NCBI GenBank assembly: GCA_030151165.1 | Contig: JASLEM010000218.1 | Span: 1-29,111 of the forward strand | Length of the DNA stretch: 29,111 bases | Direction: 5' to 3' | Origin: Burkholderiaceae bacterium | Lineage (GTDB): Bacteria > Pseudomonadota > Gammaproteobacteria > Burkholderiales > Burkholderiaceae | In this document: positions 1 through 8,736 of the stretch, piece after piece | Numbering within the stretch: position 1 is the first letter of the stretch | Layout of the letters: every line of letters begins with the position of its first letter | Notes under the pieces: model-generated | Seen by the model: only the letters and a program-made list of their open reading frames with translations | Databases searched by the model: none | Told to the model about the DNA's origin: nothing | Program-made: the position numbers and the translations under genes

Positions 1-225
1 CGACAGCGAGCACAGCGCCATCGTCGCGGCGATCGAGAGGTCGATCTCGCCCGCGATGATCAGCAGCGCCATCGCGAGCGCGAGCAGGCCCTTCTCGCTG
101 TAGTTGGTGCTGCTGTCGGCGAGCGCGCCGGCGTTGAGGAAACCGGGCATCGCCGCGCCGAATGCGACGACGAGCAGCACCAGCAGCGCGAGCAGCACCT
201 TCTCCCAGGTGTCGAACGCCTTCAT
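1..225 (-). CDS. rhaQ: Rhamnose ABC transporter permease RhaQ, N-terminal part (runs off window)
   Basis: Only the first 75 codons are in the window; the gene continues beyond base 1. The protein begins MKAFDTWEKV, followed by a strongly hydrophobic helix (about residues 9-27), a short polar stretch, and a second hydrophobic helix leading into GEIDLSIAAT. That motif matches the GxxDLSxG-type signature of BPD_transp_2 sugar permeases (ribose/rhamnose type). The start ATG overlaps the TGA of the upstream permease gene by 4 bases (ATGA), so translation is probably coupled. In Rhizobium leguminosarum the equivalent order is rhaS-rhaT-rhaP-rhaQ, which supports calling this the second inner-membrane permease. 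Whether the rest of the gene is intact cannot be seen. Confidence 0.85.
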   Translation of the reverse strand, partial: MKAFDTWEKVLLALLVLLVVAFGAAMPGFLNAGALADSSTNYSEKGLLALAMALLIIAGEIDLSIAATMALCSLS

Positions 226-1238
226 CGCGCGGCCCCCGTGGCGAGCGCGGGCGAGGTCGGCGGCGCGGCATGCGGATCGAGGATCTGGCGGCCGGCGCGC
301 TTCTCGGCGCGCGCGTTGAAGATCACCGACAGCAGGATCACCGCGCCGGCGATCGCCTGCTGCCAGAACGGCGAGACGCGCGCCACCGGCAGCGCACCGT
401 TGACCACGCCGAGGAACAACACGCCCAGCAGGGCGCCGACGACGCCCCCGACGCCGCCGTTGATGCTGACGCCGCCGATCACGCACGCGGCGATCACGGT
501 CAGCTCGTAGCCCGACGCGAGCTCGGTGAAGGCGATCGAATAGCGGCCGACCCACAGCAGCCCGGCGAGGCCCGCCAACATACCCGACAACGTATAGGCC
601 ATCATGAAGCGCCTGCGCAGCGGGATGCCGACGTAGAACGACGCGACCGGGTTGCCGCCGAGCGCGTAGAGCTCGCGCCCCTCGCGCCGCCAGCGCAGGA
701 ACACGGCGGCGGCGACGAGCACGAGCGCGGCCGTCCATACGAGCGCGGACAAGCCGAGGAAGTGCTCGCGCGGGAAGCCTTTGATCGCGGGGTGGATGTC
801 CTGGTCGGAGACCCACGCGCCGTGGCTCGCGACGAAGATCGCGCCGCGGTACGCCGACATCGTCCCGAGCGTCACGACGATCGCCGGCAGGCCGAAGCGC
901 GTCACGAGCAGCCCGTTGATCGCGCCCAGCAATGCGCCGCAGGCGAGCGCGAGCGCGATGAGCAGCGGCGTGTCGAGCCCGGGCATCGCCTTGCCGGCGA
1001 GCGCGCACACCATGCCGGTCAACGCGAGGTTGGCGGCGACGGACAGGTCGACGCCGCGCGTGATCAGCACGACCATCTCGCCGACGACGAGGATCGCGAG
1101 GATGGACGACTCGTCGAGGATGTCGCGCAGGTTGTCGAGGCCGAGGAACACCGGCGCGCGCGCACCGACCATCAGAACGAGCGCGACGATGATGGCCGCG
1201 AGCGCGAGTTCGCGGCGGTACGCCTGCCACGTCGTCAT
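222..1238 (-). CDS. rhaP: Rhamnose ABC transporter permease RhaP
   Basis: Protein of 338 residues starting MTTWQAYRREL. It has about 8-10 hydrophobic segments spread through the length and the RGVDLSVAAN motif near residue 62, both typical of the inner-membrane permeases of the ribose/rhamnose ABC family (BPD_transp_2). GRELYALGGNP, about two thirds along, is the cytoplasmic loop that contacts the ATPase in this family. It would form the membrane channel with RhaQ, powered by RhaT and fed by RhaS. The ATG overlaps the rhaT stop (ATGA), and its own stop overlaps the rhaQ start in the same way, so the three genes are tightly coupled. The C-terminus (after about residue 315) is a short, Ala/Pro-rich cytoplasmic tail. 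Substrate assignment rests on the neighbouring rhamnose enzymes. Confidence 0.88.
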   Translation of the reverse strand: MTTWQAYRRELALAAIIVALVLMVGARAPVFLGLDNLRDILDESSILAILVVGEMVVLITRGVDLSVAANLALTGMVCALAGKAMPGLDTPLLIALALACGALLGAINGLLVTRFGLPAIVVTLGTMSAYRGAIFVASHGAWVSDQDIHPAIKGFPREHFLGLSALVWTAALVLVAAAVFLRWRREGRELYALGGNPVASFYVGIPLRRRFMMAYTLSGMLAGLAGLLWVGRYSIAFTELASGYELTVIAACVIGGVSINGGVGGVVGALLGVLFLGVVNGALPVARVSPFWQQAIAGAVILLSVIFNARAEKRAGRQILDPHAAPPTSPALATGAAR

Positions 1239-2776
1239 GCGGCCTCCGGCAGGCGGTCCGTCGCCGTCGCGCGCTGATCCGCATGCGGCCAGGCCAGGCC
1301 CGACGCCGCGGCGACGAAATGCTCGGCGTCGAACGCGTCGCGCGCGAGCTCGGCGACGACGCGCCCGCGCCGCATCACGATCGCGCGGTGCGCGAGGTTC
1401 ATCACCTCGGGCAGCTCGGACGACACGAGGATCACCGCGAGACCTTCGGCGACGAGCTCGGCGATCAATTGATAGACGGCCTGCTTCGCGCCGACGTCGA
1501 TGCCCTTGGTCGGCTCGTCGAGGATCACGATGCGCGGCGCGAGGCACAGCCACTTCGCGATCACGACCTTCTGCTGGTTGCCGCCGGACAGCCCCGACAG
1601 CGGCATCGCGCCGCTCTCGGCCTTGATGCGCAGGCGCTGCGTCATGTCCTCGCACAGCGCGGCCTCGCGGCGCGGCGAGAGCCACGGCCCGTTCGCGAAG
1701 CGCGCGAGGCCGGCCAGGCTGATGTTGTGCTGCACCGGGAACGCGAGGATGCCGCCCTGGCGCTGGCGCTCCTCGGGCACGTAGGCGATGCCCGCCGCCA
1801 TCGCGTCGGCGGGTTCGCGGATCGTCACGCGCCGGCCGTCGATCTCGACCTCGCCGCGGCTGCCCGCGTTCAGGCCCATCAGCGCCAGCATCACCTCGCT
1901 GCGGCCCGCGCCGATCAGGCCGTAGAAGCCGAGGATCTCGCCGCGCCGCAACGAGAAGCCGACGTCGGCGAACTCGGTCGGGTGGTTCATGCCGGCGACG
2001 CGCAGGACGACGTCGCCCGTGTCCGACGGAATGTCCGGATAGATCTGCTCGATGGCGCGGCCGGCCATCAGCTTGACGAGCTCGGGCTCGCGCGCATCCG
2101 CGACCGCGCCCTCGCCCACGTGCGCGCCGTCGCGCAGCACGACGTAGCGGTCGGCCACGGCGAAGATCTCGTCGAACTTGTGCGTGATGAAGATGACGCC
2201 CATGCCGCGGTCGCGCAGGCGCCGCACGAGGCCGTAGAAATCGCGGATCTCGCCTTGCGACAGCGCGGCGGTCGGCTCGTCGAGGATCACGACGCGCGCC
2301 TCGCGCGACAGCGCCCGCGCGATCTCGAGCAGGTGGCGTTCGGCGAGCGACAGCGAGCGCACCGGCGCGTCGGGCGAGAACGGCGCGCCGACGAGCTCGA
2401 GCGCGGCCTTCGCGTCGCGCCGCATGCGCGGCCAGTCGATCAGGCCCCAGCGGCGCGGTTGGCGGCCGATGAACAGGTTCTCGGAGACGCTCAGCTCCTC
2501 GAACATCACCGTCTCCTGGTGCACCGCGACGATGCCGCGGTCGCCGGCGTCCTGCGCGCTGGCGAGGTCGAGCAGCTCGCCGTCCAGCCGCAGCTCGCCC
2601 TCGTCCATCGGCACGACGCCGGTCAGCACCTTCACGAGCGTCGACTTGCCGGCGCCGTTCTCGCCGACGAGCGCGAGCACCACGCCGCGCCGCAGGGTCA
2701 GGTCGACGCCGCGCAGCGCGTGCGTCGGGCCATAGCGCTTGTGGACGCCGCGCAGCGTCAGCAACGGTTCGGTCAT
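1235..2776 (-). CDS. rhaT: Rhamnose ABC transporter, duplicated ATP-binding protein RhaT
   Basis: A 513-residue tandem ATPase of the RbsA/XylG class that energises sugar import from the cytoplasmic face. The N-terminal domain has Walker A GENGAGKST (38-46), a signature region at LSLAERHLL (142-150) and Walker B VVILDEPTA (162-170). The C-terminal domain has a degenerate Walker A GLIGAGRSE (286-294) where the usual GKS/T lysine is replaced by arginine, but an intact LSGGNQQK (396-403) and ILDEPT (418-423). An inactive second P-loop is normal for this subfamily. The gene lies 24 bases after rhaS and overlaps rhaP. No good Shine-Dalgarno is visible before the ATG, so expression may depend on coupling or on the unstructured gap. 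The name follows the Rhizobium rhaSTPQ system and should not be confused with the E. coli rhamnose-proton symporter RhaT. Confidence 0.9.
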   Translation of the reverse strand: MTEPLLTLRGVHKRYGPTHALRGVDLTLRRGVVLALVGENGAGKSTLVKVLTGVVPMDEGELRLDGELLDLASAQDAGDRGIVAVHQETVMFEELSVSENLFIGRQPRRWGLIDWPRMRRDAKAALELVGAPFSPDAPVRSLSLAERHLLEIARALSREARVVILDEPTAALSQGEIRDFYGLVRRLRDRGMGVIFITHKFDEIFAVADRYVVLRDGAHVGEGAVADAREPELVKLMAGRAIEQIYPDIPSDTGDVVLRVAGMNHPTEFADVGFSLRRGEILGFYGLIGAGRSEVMLALMGLNAGSRGEVEIDGRRVTIREPADAMAAGIAYVPEERQRQGGILAFPVQHNISLAGLARFANGPWLSPRREAALCEDMTQRLRIKAESGAMPLSGLSGGNQQKVVIAKWLCLAPRIVILDEPTKGIDVGAKQAVYQLIAELVAEGLAVILVSSELPEVMNLAHRAIVMRRGRVVAELARDAFDAEHFVAAASGLAWPHADQRATATDRLPEAA

Positions 2777-2800
2777 CGGAGGGGCGAGGTCAGGAAACGA

Positions 2801-3796
2801 TCAGAAGATCTTCGCGAACTGGTCGACGTTGCTGGCATCGTAGGTGAACGGCTCGGACATCGCGGCCTCGCCCTTCGCGTCGAGCGTCACGGTGCCGACG
2901 CGGCCCAGCGAGATCCTGTCGCCCGGCTTGCCCGTCACCTTGCCGCTGATGAACTGGCTCGCGGCCATGATCGACGAGTAGCCGAGGTCGATCGGGTTCC
3001 AGATCGCGAACGACTTCACCGCGCCGCTGTGCACGTGGCCGGCCATCTCGGACGGCAGGCCCAGGCCCGTGACGTACACCTTGCCGACGAGGTTCTCGTC
3101 CTGCACCGCCTTGGCCGCGGCCGCGACGCCCACGGTCGTCGGCGCGACGATCACCTTGAGGTTCGGGAAGCTCTTGAACAGGCCCTTGGCCTCGCGGTAG
3201 CTCTTGTCGGTCTGGTCGTCGCCGTAGACGACCGTGTCGAGCTTCAGGCTCGCGTACGCGGGCTGGCCGAGCACGGTCTTCATGTTGGCGATCCACGTGT
3301 TCTGGTTCGTGGCCTGCGCGGTCGCGGAGAGCACGGCGATCTCGCCGCCGCCCGCGCCGGTGGCGGACTGCGCCATCTTCACGAGCTTCTCGCCGATCAG
3401 CGCGTCGGACGACGGTGCGAGGTGCATCAGGCGGCCGTCCTGGCGCACCGCGGAGTCGAACGAGATCACCTTGATGCCGCGTGCCATCGCCTTCTTGGTG
3501 ACGGGCACGAGCGCGTCCGGGTCGTTGGCCGAGATCACGATCGCCTTCACGCCCTGCGCGATCAGCGTGTTGATGATCTCGATCTGGCCTTCGGCCGTCG
3601 CCTTGGCGGGGCCGGTGTAGATGATCTCGACGTTGCCCAATTCCTTCGCGGCTTCGAGCGCGCCCTGGTGCGTGGCGTCGAAGAAGCCGTTGCCCAGGCT
3701 CTTGACGACCAGCGCGATCTTGTCGGCGGCCATCGCGGGGGCCGCGAGCGCGGCCGTCAACGCAACGGCCAGCGCGGCCTTCAGAATCTTCTTCAT
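2801..3796 (-). CDS. rhaS: Rhamnose periplasmic substrate-binding protein RhaS
   Basis: A 331-residue periplasmic binding protein. It starts MKKILKAALAV with a classical Sec signal peptide: a lysine-rich n-region, an Ala/Leu core, and a likely cleavage after residue 23 (PAMA|ADK). The mature part starts KIALVVKSLGNGFFD, the opening strand and sugar loop of the Peripla_BP_4 (ribose-binding-protein-like) fold. The start chosen has a strong ribosome site (AGGAGAC, about 7 bases upstream); a longer in-frame form to 3853 would spoil the signal peptide. It follows rhaI by 40 bases and precedes rhaT. The role is to capture L-rhamnose and deliver it to RhaPQ. It should not be confused with the AraC-type regulator RhaS of E. 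coli. Confidence 0.9.
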   Translation of the reverse strand: MKKILKAALAVALTAALAAPAMAADKIALVVKSLGNGFFDATHQGALEAAKELGNVEIIYTGPAKATAEGQIEIINTLIAQGVKAIVISANDPDALVPVTKKAMARGIKVISFDSAVRQDGRLMHLAPSSDALIGEKLVKMAQSATGAGGGEIAVLSATAQATNQNTWIANMKTVLGQPAYASLKLDTVVYGDDQTDKSYREAKGLFKSFPNLKVIVAPTTVGVAAAAKAVQDENLVGKVYVTGLGLPSEMAGHVHSGAVKSFAIWNPIDLGYSSIMAASQFISGKVTGKPGDRISLGRVGTVTLDAKGEAAMSEPFTYDASNVDQFAKIF

Positions 3797-3836
3797 CGTT
3801 GTCTCCTGTGTGTGTTGTCGTTCGAGAAACCCGGTG

Positions 3837-5132
3837 TCAGACGATGCCGCCACCCCCGCCTTGCGCCGCCGGCCGCTCGGCCGCGACGCGTTGCCTGTAG
3901 CCGCTCGCGCGATACGCGCCGACCGGATCGATCGCCGCGCCCGCGTTCATCCGCACGCGCTGCAGCAGCGGCGTGACGTCGGTCTGGAAGGCCGTCTTCA
4001 GCAGATGCGTCGCGGCGAGCGCGTCGTTGCTCTCCTGCGCCGCGTCGAGCGCCGCGCGGTCGACGAGCAGCGCCTGCGCATACGTGCGCTGCACCTGCTC
4101 GGCGCTCGTCATCAGGCTCTCGATCGGGTCGGTGACGTTGTGGCTCTGGTCGAGCATGTAGGCCGGATCGAAGCCTGCGACGCGCTCGTGCGCTGCAGAC
4201 ACCAGTTCGTTGAAGACGAGGAACAGGCGGTAGGGCGCGACGCTGCCAGCGTCGAGGTCGTCGTCGCCGTACTTGCTGTCGTTGAAGTGGAAGCCGGCGA
4301 GCTTGTTGGCGGCGACGAGGCGCGCGACGATCATCTCGATGTTGACGTTCGGCGCGTGGTGACCGAGGTCGACGAGGCACTTCGCCTTCGGGCCCAGCGC
4401 GGTGGCCGCGAGCAGGCTGCTGCCCCAGTCCTGGATCACGGTCGAATAGAACGCGGGCTCGCAGATCTTGTGCTCGAGGAACATCTGCCAGTCATCGGGC
4501 AGCGCCGCGTAGATCTGGCGCGTGCTGTCGAGGTAGCGGTCGAACGCGCGACGGAAATGCTGCTGGCCGGGGAAGTTGCTGCCGTCGCCGACCCACACGG
4601 TCAGTGCCTGGCTGCCGAGCGCCCGGCCGATCTCGATGCACTCGAGGTTGTGCGCCACGGCCTGCGCGCGCGTGGCCGCGTCGGTGTGCGCGAGGCTGCC
4701 GAACTTGTAGCTGTGCGGCTGGCCCTTCTGGTCGGAGAAGGTGTTCGAGTTCATCGCGTCGAACGCGAGGCCGTAACCCTCGGCCGCCTGGCGCAGCTCG
4801 CTCCAGTCGCCGCACTTGTCCCAGGGGATGTGCAGCGAGACGGTCGGCGTCGCGCGCGCGAGCTGGTGGATGACGGCGCAGTCCTGCAGCTTGTCGAACA
4901 CGTGGCGCGGTTCGCCCTGGCCCGGGAATCTCGCGAAGCGCGTGCCGCCGGTGCCGACACCCCAGCTGGGGATCGCGACGCCGAAGCGCGCGACCTGCCC
5001 GGCGACGGCGTCGATCGCGACGCCGCGGCGCGCGAGGCGCTCGCCGAGGTGGTCGTAGTCGGTCTGCACGTCGCGTGCGAGGCGCGCGTTGTGGTCGGCG
5101 ATCAGCGCGTCGGCGATCGGCTTCGTAGGCAT
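3837..5132 (-). CDS. rhaI: L-rhamnose isomerase (Pseudomonas/Rhizobium type)
   Basis: A 431-residue TIM-barrel isomerase that converts L-rhamnose to L-rhamnulose in the cytoplasm. Length and residue numbering closely track the characterised Pseudomonas stutzeri enzyme (430 residues). The metal ligands recalled for that enzyme appear here shifted by one: E220, D255, H282 and D328 for the structural site, and H258, D290 and D292 for the catalytic site. The landmark strings are FLEHK, CLVDLGHH and HFNDSKYGDDD. The start has a good ribosome site (AAGGAGA, about 8 bases upstream). It lies 63 bases downstream of the aldolase gene and 40 upstream of rhaS. The C-terminus ends in a Gly-rich string (QGGGGGIV). 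This family is distinct from E. coli RhaA and also acts on some rare sugars in vitro, so other aldoses or ketoses could be substrates. Confidence 0.92.
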   Translation of the reverse strand: MPTKPIADALIADHNARLARDVQTDYDHLGERLARRGVAIDAVAGQVARFGVAIPSWGVGTGGTRFARFPGQGEPRHVFDKLQDCAVIHQLARATPTVSLHIPWDKCGDWSELRQAAEGYGLAFDAMNSNTFSDQKGQPHSYKFGSLAHTDAATRAQAVAHNLECIEIGRALGSQALTVWVGDGSNFPGQQHFRRAFDRYLDSTRQIYAALPDDWQMFLEHKICEPAFYSTVIQDWGSSLLAATALGPKAKCLVDLGHHAPNVNIEMIVARLVAANKLAGFHFNDSKYGDDDLDAGSVAPYRLFLVFNELVSAAHERVAGFDPAYMLDQSHNVTDPIESLMTSAEQVQRTYAQALLVDRAALDAAQESNDALAATHLLKTAFQTDVTPLLQRVRMNAGAAIDPVGAYRASGYRQRVAAERPAAQGGGGGIV

Positions 5133-5148
5133 GCTCTGGTCTCCTTCG

Positions 5149-5164
5149 GCGCGTTGGCACGCGC
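5149..5164 (-). other. Intercistronic hairpin between aldolase gene and rhaI
   Basis: The 63-base gap contains a perfect 6-bp stem (GCGCGT/ACGCGC) with a 4-base loop, followed on the transcript by the AAGGAG ribosome site of rhaI. There is no T-tract, so it is unlikely to terminate transcription. It could stabilise the 5' end of the rhaI-rhaS part of the message or mark a processing point. In sequence this GC-rich, a 6-bp stem can arise by chance. Confidence 0.3.
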
Positions 5165-5195
5165 TCGCGGGTTCTGCAAACGGATGACAGCGAAT

Positions 5196-7295
5196 TCAGC
5201 GCGTGAACGCGGCGAGGTTGCCGGCGTCCACGTTGAGGATGTTGCCCGTGCTCTTGGCGCTCAGGTGGTCGGCCGCGAAGAAATAGGTGGCCTCGGCGAT
5301 GTCTTCTGGCAGCACGCTGCGCTTGAGCATCGAGCGGTCGCGGTAGAACGCCTCGAGATCCTGCTCGGCGATCTTGTTGGCCGCGGCGCGCTCCGAGCTC
5401 CACTGGCCCGTCCAGATCTTCGAGCCGCGGATCACCGCATCCGGGTTGACGACGTTCGACCGGATGCCCAGCGGCGCGCCTTCGAGCGCGAAGCTGCGGC
5501 TCAGCTGGATCTCGGCGGCCTTCGCGGCGCAGTACGCCGTCGCCTGGTTGCTCGCGACCATGCCGTTCTTGCTCGCGATCACCACGATGGCCCCGCCGGT
5601 GCCCTGCGCCTTCATCTGGCGGAACGCCTCGCGCCCGACCAGGAAATAGCCGGTCGCGAGGATGCCCTGGTTGCGGTTCCACAGCGCGAGCGTCGTGTCC
5701 TCCAGCGGCGCGGCCGACGCGATCCCGGCGTTGCTCACGAGGATATCGATGCCGCCGAACTCGATCGCCGCGCGGCCGAACGCCGCGATCACGCTGGCCT
5801 CGTCGGTGACGTCCGCGCGCACGCCGCGCACGTGGTCCGCCCCGTGCGCCTTCGCGAGATCGGCCGTGACGGACGCGAGCGCCTCGTCGTCGATGTCGGC
5901 CAGCACGACGCAGCCGCCGTCGGCCAGCAGCCGCCGCGCGATCGCCTGCCCGATGCCGCCCGCGCCGCCGGTCACCAGCGCCACCTTGCCGACCATCGGC
6001 TTCGGCTTCGGCGCGCGCTGCAGCTTCGCCTCCTCCAGCAGCCAGTACTCGATGTCGAACGCTTCCTGCTCCGGCAGGCCGACGTAGCGGTCCACCGCGT
6101 TCGCCTCGCGCATCACGTTGATCGCGTTGACGTAGAACTCGCCAGCGATGCGCGCCGTGGCCTTGTCCTTGGCGATCGTCACCATGCCGATGCGCGGCAG
6201 CAGGATCACCACGGGGTTCGGGTCGCGCAGCGGCGGGCTGGTCGGGCGCTTGCAGCGCTCGTAGTAGGCGGCGTAGTCGGCACGGTAGGCGACGAGCAGT
6301 GCGTCGAGCGCCGCGCGCAGCGCCTGGCCCTCCAGCGCGTAGACCGACTCGGGCACGACCAGCGGGCGGATCTTCGTGCGCAGGAAATGGTCGGGGCACG
6401 ACGTGCCGAGCGCGGCGAGCGGCTCGAGCTCGTTCGAGTTCACGAACGCCATCACCTCCGCGGACGTGTTGACGTGCAGCAGCTTCGGCGCGCCCTCGGC
6501 CGACAGGCCGCGCAGCACCGGCAGCACGCGCGAGAGCGTGGCGTCACTGTCCGACGCAGACAGCGGTTGGACGCGCGCGCCCCCGAACGCCGGCACCTTG
6601 CGCGCACCGCGCTCGGCCTCGAGCCAGGCCTGCGCGCGCTCGATCAGCGCGACGGTGTTCTCGTAGCAGGACTTCGACGTGTCGCCCCAGCTGAACAGGC
6701 CGTGGCCCGCGAGCACGATGCCGCGCAGGCCCGGGTGCGCGCGATCGTATTCGGCGAGCTGCTGCCCGAGCTCGTAGCCCGGCCGAAGCCACGGCAGCCA
6801 GCCGACCGTGCCTTCGAAGACGCGCTGCGTGATCTCGCGCGAGTTCGCCATCGCCGCGATCGCGATCACCGCGTCGGGGTGCATGTGGTCGACGTGCGCG
6901 TACGGCAGCGACGAGTGCAGCGGCGTGTCGATCGACGCCGCGCGCGTGTTGAGGTTGAACGTGCAGTGCGGCAGGTAGCCCACCATCTCGTCCTCGTGCG
7001 CGAGGCCGCGGTAGAGGCGCTTGAGCGCGCGCAGCTTGTCCATGTACAGCGTCGAGAAGCCGTCCAGCTTCATCGAGCCGACGTCGCCGCCCGATCCCTT
7101 GACCCACAGCACCTCGACCGGCTCGCCGGTCAGCGGATCGACCTGACGGATCTTGGCCGAGGTGTTGCCGCCGCCGTAGTTCGTGATGCGCAGGTCGGAG
7201 CCGAGCAGGTTCGAGCGGTAGAGGAGCTGGTGCGGCTCGTCGAGCGCGTCGGCGCGGGTGTCGTCCCAGCGCGGGAAGGGGGCGGAGCCGGTCAT
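5196..7295 (-). CDS. rhaD: Bifunctional rhamnulose-1-phosphate aldolase / short-chain dehydrogenase
   Basis: A 699-residue fusion. Residues about 1-400 form a class II aldolase (AraD/FucA-like) that splits L-rhamnulose-1-phosphate into dihydroxyacetone phosphate and L-lactaldehyde. Candidate zinc ligands are in HVDHMH (134-139) and GHG (H198). Residues about 430-699 form a Rossmann short-chain dehydrogenase with TGGAGGIG (442-449), NAG (522-524), S575 and Y588xxxK592, expected to oxidise or reduce the lactaldehyde. The same architecture is known from B. subtilis RhaEW and the RhaD_aldol-ADH family, and its length is normal. The chosen ATG matches the usual start (MTGSAPFPRWDD). An upstream in-frame ATG at 7376 has a better ribosome site (AAAGG, 7 bases before it) and would add 27 residues. 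It is the first gene of the rhamnose operon in the window. The kinase that makes its substrate is not in view. Confidence 0.9.
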   Translation of the reverse strand: MTGSAPFPRWDDTRADALDEPHQLLYRSNLLGSDLRITNYGGGNTSAKIRQVDPLTGEPVEVLWVKGSGGDVGSMKLDGFSTLYMDKLRALKRLYRGLAHEDEMVGYLPHCTFNLNTRAASIDTPLHSSLPYAHVDHMHPDAVIAIAAMANSREITQRVFEGTVGWLPWLRPGYELGQQLAEYDRAHPGLRGIVLAGHGLFSWGDTSKSCYENTVALIERAQAWLEAERGARKVPAFGGARVQPLSASDSDATLSRVLPVLRGLSAEGAPKLLHVNTSAEVMAFVNSNELEPLAALGTSCPDHFLRTKIRPLVVPESVYALEGQALRAALDALLVAYRADYAAYYERCKRPTSPPLRDPNPVVILLPRIGMVTIAKDKATARIAGEFYVNAINVMREANAVDRYVGLPEQEAFDIEYWLLEEAKLQRAPKPKPMVGKVALVTGGAGGIGQAIARRLLADGGCVVLADIDDEALASVTADLAKAHGADHVRGVRADVTDEASVIAAFGRAAIEFGGIDILVSNAGIASAAPLEDTTLALWNRNQGILATGYFLVGREAFRQMKAQGTGGAIVVIASKNGMVASNQATAYCAAKAAEIQLSRSFALEGAPLGIRSNVVNPDAVIRGSKIWTGQWSSERAAANKIAEQDLEAFYRDRSMLKRSVLPEDIAEATYFFAADHLSAKSTGNILNVDAGNLAAFTR

Positions 7296-7722
7296 CGGAG
7301 GAGCCTTGGATGCGATGGGCGCGATTCTCGGCAGCGGGTCGGCGGGTCGCAAGGCGGGCCGGCTGATACCTCGCATAAGAAAACCTTTGGGTCGAAGGCG
7401 AATCGCTGTCGAAAATCCATCGCCCCGGCGTCGCACTCATCGCCGCGTGGCCCGCGACTTCGGAGAGTTCAGGGTTTCCACGGTCGATCTGGAAGGTGTG
7501 CGGCGCAGCATTCGCGGCCGTGCGATCCGCATCGTCTCGCGCCGCCGGACAGGCGGTCATGAGGCGCCGGACATGCGCGACATCCGACACGGTCGTGATG
7601 CGTTGTCATGTACTTCGGCATTTTTCGAGTCGATGCGTTCGTGACCGCGCGACCCGATGAACTCGCGTTCTTCGAAGACATCCCGCTGTCCGGCGCGGGT
7701 TGAAGAAGCGCCGGCCCGAGCT
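7296..7722 (-). promoter_or_regulatory. Gene-free control region upstream of the rhamnose operon
   Basis: These 427 bases carry no convincing gene. They should hold the promoter and operator for the rhamnose operon, because both flanking genes point left. The stretch at 7604-7630 is noticeably AT-richer than its surroundings. An 8-base direct repeat GATGCGTT occurs at 7597-7604 and 7632-7639 (35 bases apart) and could be part of a regulator site. I could not find a good -35/-10 pair on the minus strand. A regulator gene (LacI, DeoR or AraC type) is not present next to it. Confidence 0.35.
7690..7714 (-). terminator. Hairpin after the quinone reductase gene, possible terminator
   Basis: A perfect 7-bp inverted repeat CCGGCGC/GCGCCGG with an 11-base loop lies 9 bases beyond the stop of the minus-strand oxidoreductase gene. 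No T-run follows on the transcript, so this would be an atypical terminator or a 3' end stabiliser. Confidence 0.3.
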
Positions 7723-8736
7723 TCAATCGAGCGTCGCGACGTCGATCACGACCTTGCCCGCGGCGCGACCGGACTCCACGATGGCGTGCGCGTCGGCCGC
7801 GGAGTCGAGCGTAAAGCGGCGTTCGTCGACGCGCGGCACGAGCTGGCCGGCTTCCGCCAGGCGCGCCGCTTCGCGCAGGATCTCGCCGTGGTGCGCGCGG
7901 TGCTTGCCGGTGATCATCGGCGCCAGCGTGAACACGCCCGAATACGTGGCCGCGCGGAACGACAGCGGCGCGAGGCTGTGCGTGCCCCAGCCCAGGATGC
8001 TCAGCACGTGGCCGCCGTACATGCGCGCCGCGGTGAACGAGGCGTCGAGCGTCGCGCCGCCGACGGTGTCGAAGACGATATCGAAACCCTCGCCGGCGGT
8101 ATACCGCTGGACGTATTGCTCGACGGTCGTCGCCTGGTAGTCGATCGGCTCGGCGCCGTAGCCCTGGATGAGGTCGAACTGGCCGGCCGAGCCGGTCGCG
8201 TGCACGCGCGCGCCGCGCGCGACCGCGAGCTGCACCGCCACGTGGCCGACGCCGCCGGCGCCGCCGTGCACCAGCACCGAATGCGCCGGGCCGACGTCCG
8301 TGCGGTCGACCAGGCCCTCCCACGCCGTGATGATCGCCAGCGGCAGCGCCGCGGCCTGGCGCATCGTCAGGTTGGCGGGCTTCCTCGCGACCAGGCGCGC
8401 GTCCGCCGCCATGTACTGCGCCAGCGTGCCCTGCAGCCCGCCGATGCCGCCCGGCATGCCGAAGACCTCGTCGCCCACGGCGAACTCCGTGACGCCTTCG
8501 CCGAGCGCGACGACCACGCCCGCCATGTCCATGCCCAGCACCGCGGGCAACGCCTGCTTCGCATGGCCCGCCTTGCCGGCGCGCACCTTGGTGTCGAGCG
8601 GATTGACGCCGCTCGCGGCGATGCGCACCAGCACCTCGCCCGCGGCGGGCGTGGGCATCGGCAACGTCGTCGTGACGAACGGGCCGCCGGCTTCTTCGAC
8701 GACGAGGGCCTGCATGGTGGTGGGCAGCGAGTTCAT
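7723..8736 (-). CDS. Zinc-independent NADPH:quinone reductase-like MDR oxidoreductase
   Basis: A 337-residue member of the medium-chain dehydrogenase/reductase superfamily, quinone-reductase branch. The N-terminal GroES-like domain (about 1-125) is followed by a Rossmann domain with the nucleotide loop GGAGGVG (158-164). The cysteine/histidine ligands of the catalytic and structural zincs of alcohol dehydrogenases are not seen, as expected for this branch. It probably reduces quinones or enones with NADPH in the cytoplasm; the real substrate is unknown. The start MNSLPTTMQALV has GGAG about 9 bases upstream. A further 20 in-frame codons upstream lie in the AT-rich regulatory region and are unlikely to be used. 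It is transcribed away from the alpha/beta hydrolase gene, with a shared 318-base intergenic region. Confidence 0.85.
   Translation of the reverse strand: MNSLPTTMQALVVEEAGGPFVTTTLPMPTPAAGEVLVRIAASGVNPLDTKVRAGKAGHAKQALPAVLGMDMAGVVVALGEGVTEFAVGDEVFGMPGGIGGLQGTLAQYMAADARLVARKPANLTMRQAAALPLAIITAWEGLVDRTDVGPAHSVLVHGGAGGVGHVAVQLAVARGARVHATGSAGQFDLIQGYGAEPIDYQATTVEQYVQRYTAGEGFDIVFDTVGGATLDASFTAARMYGGHVLSILGWGTHSLAPLSFRAATYSGVFTLAPMITGKHRAHHGEILREAARLAEAGQLVPRVDERRFTLDSAADAHAIVESGRAAGKVVIDVATLD

Noticed and set aside
3621..7562. Very long plus-strand open frame (over 1300 codons) across the rhamnose genes
   Set aside because: It is antisense to rhaS, rhaI and the aldolase gene, whose protein motifs are unmistakable. 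The Arg/Ala/Val/Asp-rich translation is the usual mirror of GC-rich coding DNA.
7258..7644. Plus-strand frame of 128 codons in the rhamnose control region
   Set aside because: It overlaps the start of the aldolase gene on the other strand, has no ribosome site and no recognisable domain; its codon pattern is poor.
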